64,000 bases of DNA from Sphingomonas zeae. GTDB lineage: Bacteria > Pseudomonadota > Alphaproteobacteria > Sphingomonadales > Sphingomonadaceae. The stretch covers positions 186,001-250,000 of the forward strand of contig NZ_JACIFA010000001.1 in NCBI RefSeq assembly GCF_014197135.1, in the 5' to 3' direction. Position 1 is the stretch's first letter, and every line of letters begins with the position of its first letter. Positions 60,821 to 64,000 of this stretch are shown in pieces. The position numbers and the translations under genes were made by a program. The notes beneath the pieces are model-generated. The model had not been told where the DNA came from and searched no databases. It was given only the letters and a program-made list of their open reading frames with translations.

Positions 60821-61585
60821 ATGCGACGGGGATGGGGCGCGCTGGCCTTTGCGGCGGCGTTGACGATGACTGCGACACCGCTGACGGCGCAGGAAAAGAC
60901 TGGCAACAAACCCGGTTTCACGCTGGCGCCCGGCACTGTGACCATCGTCCTGATGCGGCCCGAAATCGCGGTCGGCGCGCAGTCGACCGGTGGGGCATAC
61001 GAACCCAATGCCGACTGGACCGACCAGGCGCGCGAGAATCTGGGCAAGGCGCTGGCCGAGGCGCAAGGGCAGCTGGGCAACCGGGTCGTCACCTATGTCG
61101 AGCCGGTCGGGCAGGGCGCGGCCGTGGCGCATGAATATCGTGCGCTGTTCACCGCGCTGGCCGATTCGGTCCAGACCTATCAGTTCTTCCCCGGCAATCG
61201 CCTGCCCACCAAGAAGCGCGACGACAGTTTCCTGTGGTCGATCGGGTCCGAGGTGGCCAGCCTGCCGGGCGTGCAGGGCGCGGACTATGCGCTTTTCGTG
61301 ACGACCGAGGATCATTACGGCTCGACCGGGCGCAAGCTGCTTCAGGTATTCGCGGCCGCCGCAGTCGGCGTCGGCGTCAGCGCGGGCGTGCACAAGGGCT
61401 ATGCCGGGCTGATCGACCTGAAGACCGGCGACCTGGTGTGGTTGAACGCCGACCTGGCCATGGGAGGCGATGTCCGCACGCCCGAGGGTGCGGCCAAGCG
61501 CGTGGCGCAGCTGCTGGAGGGGTTTCCGGGCAAGCCGGTCGAAGCGCCGGTGACGTCCGCCGCCACCAAGACCGCCGCACGCTAA
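60821..61585 (+). CDS. Secreted protein of unknown function
   Basis: A 254-residue protein with signal peptide MRRGWGALAFAAALTMTATP cleaved near LTA-Q, then a globular domain: VTIVLMRPEIAVGAQSTGG, DWTDQARENLGKALAEAQGQ, EYRALFTALADSVQTYQFFP and GADYALFVTTEDHYGSTGRK. It ends with GYAGLIDLKTGDLVWLNADL, which resembles surface lipoproteins that sum up metabolite or stress genes, but I do not recognise the family. The ATG at 60821 has GGGGG nine bases upstream. It begins an operon with the M48 protease and the next secreted protein. Confidence 0.8.
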   Translation: MRRGWGALAFAAALTMTATPLTAQEKTGNKPGFTLAPGTVTIVLMRPEIAVGAQSTGGAYEPNADWTDQARENLGKALAEAQGQLGNRVVTYVEPVGQGAAVAHEYRALFTALADSVQTYQFFPGNRLPTKKRDDSFLWSIGSEVASLPGVQGADYALFVTTEDHYGSTGRKLLQVFAAAAVGVGVSAGVHKGYAGLIDLKTGDLVWLNADLAMGGDVRTPEGAAKRVAQLLEGFPGKPVEAPVTSAATKTAAR

Positions 61586-61598
61586 AAGGAGGGGCGGC

Positions 61599-62762
61599 AT
61601 GGCCGGATGGATGATCGCCGCCGCGCTCGCGGGCGCGGCTTTGGGCGCGGGCGCGTCCGACAGGCTGGCGCCGCTGCCGCCTTATGGCACGGCCTATACG
61701 CCGACGACCGTCGACGAGCGCGGCCTGTGGCAACAGGCGGATGAGGCGGAGCGCGACCTGCGCGACTCGCCCGCCGTGATCCGCGACGCGGCGTTGAACG
61801 CCTATATAGGCAAGGTCCTCTGCCGGTCGGTCGGCGAAGGGCGCTGCCGCGGCGTGCGAGTCTATGTGGTGCGCGCGCCCTATTTCAACGCGTTCATGGC
61901 GCCCAACGGCATGATGATCGTGTGGACCGGCGCGCTGCTCCGATTGCGCGACGAGGCGGAACTCGCGTCAGTGCTCGGCCATGAGTTCGGGCATTTCGAG
62001 ATGCGCCACGAGCTGAAGACGTTTCGCCGGGGACGGACGATCGGCGACATCATCGCCTGGACGGGCGTGATCTCGCCCTACAGCACCTTGCCGGTCAGTC
62101 TGATCCAGCTTCACTTCTCCTATAGCCGCGCGCAGGAGACCGAGGCCGATCTCATGGGCCTGCGCTATCTGACGGCAGCCGGCTATCGCCCGCTGGCCGC
62201 GTCGCGCATCTGGGAGCGGCTGATGGCGGAGGAGGATGCGACCGCGCTGGGCCGCAAACGACGCGTCACCCATCACTATTCCGCAGGCTTCTTCGCCGAC
62301 CATCCGACCGAACTCGCCCGTGCGACCTATCTGCGCGAAACGGCAGGCACGGATGGCGAGCGCGGTGACGAGGCGCGCGAGGCGTTCCTGACGGCGATGC
62401 GGCCGTGGCGCGCGACCTTTCTGGCCGACCAGATCAAGCGCAACGATTTCGGCGGATCGGAATATCTGCTCGGCGAACTGGCGACCGGGCACTGGACGTC
62501 CGACCTGCTGCTGACGCGCGGCGAGCTTTATCGCGAACGCGGCAATCCGCGTGACCTGGTGAGCGCGGCGCAATTCTATCAGCAAGCCATCGATGCGGGC
62601 TGCACCGATCCGATCGCCTGGCGCGGGCTGGGCCTGTCGTTGCTGCGCGGTCAGCAGGCGGCGGCGGGGCGTGCCGCGCTGAAAACCTATCTGGAAAAGG
62701 CCCCGGCGGCGAGCGACCGGGCGGCCATGGCAATGTTGATCGGGGAAGGGGGCGTGCAATGA
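61599..62762 (+). CDS. M48 family metalloprotease (BepA-like)
   Basis: A 387-residue protein with signal-like N-terminus (MAGWMIAAALAGAALGAGAS), an M48 domain and a C-terminal TPR-like region. The zinc site is LGHEFGHFEMRH (His128, Glu129, His132) with the third ligand in QETEADLMGLRYL (about residues 180-184). The TPR part (GELYRERGNPRDLVSAAQFY, GLGLSLLRGQQAAAGRAALK) probably binds substrate. BepA relatives degrade misassembled outer-membrane proteins in the periplasm. GGAGGGG precedes the ATG, and its stop overlaps the next start (ATGA). Confidence 0.93.
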   Translation: MAGWMIAAALAGAALGAGASDRLAPLPPYGTAYTPTTVDERGLWQQADEAERDLRDSPAVIRDAALNAYIGKVLCRSVGEGRCRGVRVYVVRAPYFNAFMAPNGMMIVWTGALLRLRDEAELASVLGHEFGHFEMRHELKTFRRGRTIGDIIAWTGVISPYSTLPVSLIQLHFSYSRAQETEADLMGLRYLTAAGYRPLAASRIWERLMAEEDATALGRKRRVTHHYSAGFFADHPTELARATYLRETAGTDGERGDEAREAFLTAMRPWRATFLADQIKRNDFGGSEYLLGELATGHWTSDLLLTRGELYRERGNPRDLVSAAQFYQQAIDAGCTDPIAWRGLGLSLLRGQQAAAGRAALKTYLEKAPAASDRAAMAMLIGEGGVQ

Positions 62763-63370
62763 ACAAGTTTGGGAACAAGTTTGGGAACAAGTTTGGGATC
62801 GTGGCGATCGGACTGGGGCTGATCGCGGCACCGGTGGCGGCGGGCAATCGCCTGATCGTTCCGGGGCAGCCGGTGGCGGTCGCCAAGTCGATGCTGACGG
62901 TCACGCCGGCGGTGGAGTGGAACAAGCTGGGTGCGCGACCGGGCCGCAATTCGGAGACATGGACCTTCGATGGCGACGCGCTGAACGACCTGACCTTCTA
63001 TGGCGGGATCGAGCCCGAACGCACGTTGTTCCGCGAGGTCAGCAAGCGCAACAAGCCGCTGCCCCGGGTCAAGGCGACGATGCTGGTGACCGACATTCCG
63101 ACGCTGGTCGAGAACAGCTATCGCATCGCGCTCGACACACCGCTTTTCACCGTCGAGGGGATGGAGCCGATGGCTTTTGCGGGCAAGCCGGGCATCCGCT
63201 TCACCTATAGTTTCACCCGCCCCAACGAGGATCTGCCGCGCAAGGGCGAGGGGCGCGGGGCGATGATTGACGGCAAACTGTACCTCATCACCTTCGAGGC
63301 GCCGCGCTTGCACTATTTCGACGCCGGGGTCGCGTCGTTCCGACAGGTGGCGGACAGCGCGAAATTGTGA
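62759..63370 (+). CDS. Secreted protein of unknown function with NKFG repeats in the signal region
   Basis: A 203-residue exported protein. After the initiator Met come three NKFG units, then IVAIGLGLIAAPVAAG as the hydrophobic core. The mature part includes VTPAVEWNKLGARPGRNSET, LTFYGGIEPERTLFREVSK and GKLYLITFEAPRLHYFDAG. I do not recognise the family by name; similar short proteins follow M48 proteases in some sphingomonads as far as I recall. It is translationally coupled to the M48 gene (ATGA), so the two may work on the envelope together. Confidence 0.8.
   Translation: MNKFGNKFGNKFGIVAIGLGLIAAPVAAGNRLIVPGQPVAVAKSMLTVTPAVEWNKLGARPGRNSETWTFDGDALNDLTFYGGIEPERTLFREVSKRNKPLPRVKATMLVTDIPTLVENSYRIALDTPLFTVEGMEPMAFAGKPGIRFTYSFTRPNEDLPRKGEGRGAMIDGKLYLITFEAPRLHYFDAGVASFRQVADSAKL
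62762..62797 (+). repeat. 12-bp tandem repeat, three units
   Basis: AACAAGTTTGGG occurs three times in exact succession directly after the start codon of the gene at 62759. Each unit encodes Asn-Lys-Phe-Gly, so gain or loss keeps the frame but changes the length of the charged part of the signal peptide. Confidence 0.95.
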
Positions 63371-63426
63371 CGGAGCGCCTCTCCCTCCTCCCGACCCTTC
63401 TCGCCCGCGGGGCGGGGAGGTGACAT

Positions 63427-64000
63427 TCAACGGGCGCTCCGCTCTCCCAAATCCGGCCAGCGCTCCAACATCGCCGCCGTCACGCCGTTGGTCCAGCCAA
63501 AGCCGTCCTGCGTCGGATACTCGCCGCCGCCGCCCGGCCGCCGTTCCTCGACGTCATATTTCTCCAGCAGCTTACCCGTCTCGGCATAGGTGCGCGCGAC
63601 GGTGGCGATCCAGCGGCGGGCGATATCCTTGGCCAGCGTCTGTTCGCCGTAACGCCCGAGCCCTTCGACCGCGACCCATTGCAGCGGCGCCCAGCCATTG
63701 GGCGCATCCCATTGTTGGCCGGTGCGGATGCCGGTGGTGCGCAGGCCCCCTTCGCCGACCAGCGTGGTGCGCGTCGTCGCGGCCACCGCGCGCGCCTGTT
63801 CCGTGCTGGCGAGCCCGGCGAACAGCGGGAAAAGCGACGCAGCGGTTCGCGCCGCCGTGGGGCGCCGGGCAATCCGGTCCCAATCGGCGAAGCGCTTCTC
63901 TCCCGCCACCCAGAGATAGCGGTCGATCGCCGCCTTGCGCCGCGCCGCCATATCGGTGAAGCGGCGCGCCGTCTCTGCATCCCCGGCGGCGGTGGCCCGC
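63427..64000 (-). CDS. Trehalase (GH37), C-terminal part
   Basis: 191 codons run from the window edge to the stop at 63427. The sequence carries the GH37 signature GQQWDAPNGWAPLQWVAVEG, the downstream EEYPTQDGFGWTNG-like motif (here GGEYPTQDGFGWTNGV) and KYDVEERRPGGGGEY. Periplasmic or cytoplasmic trehalases split trehalose into two glucoses. The N-terminus and the catalytic Asp region lie outside the window, so the compartment cannot be told. It is convergent with the secreted protein gene. Confidence 0.93.
   Translation of the reverse strand, partial: RATAAGDAETARRFTDMAARRKAAIDRYLWVAGEKRFADWDRIARRPTAARTAASLFPLFAGLASTEQARAVAATTRTTLVGEGGLRTTGIRTGQQWDAPNGWAPLQWVAVEGLGRYGEQTLAKDIARRWIATVARTYAETGKLLEKYDVEERRPGGGGEYPTQDGFGWTNGVTAAMLERWPDLGERSAR

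Noticed and set aside
1..64000. tRNA or rRNA genes, insertion sequences, integrases
   Set aside because: I found no cloverleaf with a conserved T-arm, no rRNA-like stretch and no transposase or recombinase motif on either strand.

Overview
The window looks like a chromosomal segment of a sphingomonad (Alphaproteobacteria, Sphingomonadales). The DNA is GC-rich, with G/C strongly favoured at third codon positions. It carries an alphaproteobacterial MipZ, a C4-pathway 5-aminolevulinate synthase, the short form of HisG, a 41-residue cysteine-free L36, and a polysaccharide locus built like those of EPS-producing Sphingomonas. I see no tRNA or rRNA gene, CRISPR array, integrase, transposase or prophage.

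Region 1 (1-26 kb) is mostly housekeeping. On the minus strand lie infA-maf-rng, an S9 peptidase, and hisG-hisD-nusB-thiL. Two L,D-transpeptidase-fold proteins face away from each other, followed by a HAD hydrolase with rpmJ, a DUF4136 lipoprotein and an M14 carboxypeptidase. The operon mipZ / membrane J-protein / phosphohexomutase diverges from panC. Then come topA, plsY-dprA diverging from murI, hemA, a Uma2-family gene, a lipoprotein, and rpiB-glyA-small protein-nrdR.

Region 2 (26.3-51.6 kb) is a long envelope/exopolysaccharide locus of the Wzx/Wzy type. It holds a polyprenyl-phosphate sugar phosphotransferase (the initiating enzyme), six further glycosyltransferases, a flippase, two Wzy/WaaL-like polymerases or ligases, an acyltransferase and a hexapeptide acetyltransferase. 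It also holds an export operon: OPX protein, small Ala/Gly-rich secreted protein, BBP2-type outer-membrane barrel, Wzc-like tyrosine autokinase, and a single-span helical protein. Interspersed are a bacterial transglutaminase-like peptidase with a long insert, a SleB-type hydrolase, a polysaccharide-deacetylase-fold protein lacking the metal histidines, and secreted proteins I cannot place.

Region 3 (52-64 kb) has a YcbB-type L,D-transpeptidase and a lipoprotein. Next is a complete D-glucuronate to KDPG module (uxaC, uxuB, uxuA, and divergent kdgK), then an isolated rplK-rplA pair. It ends with a secreted protein, an M48 metalloprotease, a second secreted protein with an in-frame 12-bp tandem repeat, and the C-terminal part of a GH37 trehalase.

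Several families of palindromic intergenic repeats are scattered through the window. Three copies of one ~127-bp family end 1, 3 and 7 bases from the stop codon of a minus-strand gene, and two other families also lie close to stop codons. Many operons use ATGA/GTGA stop-start overlaps, which helped fix start codons.
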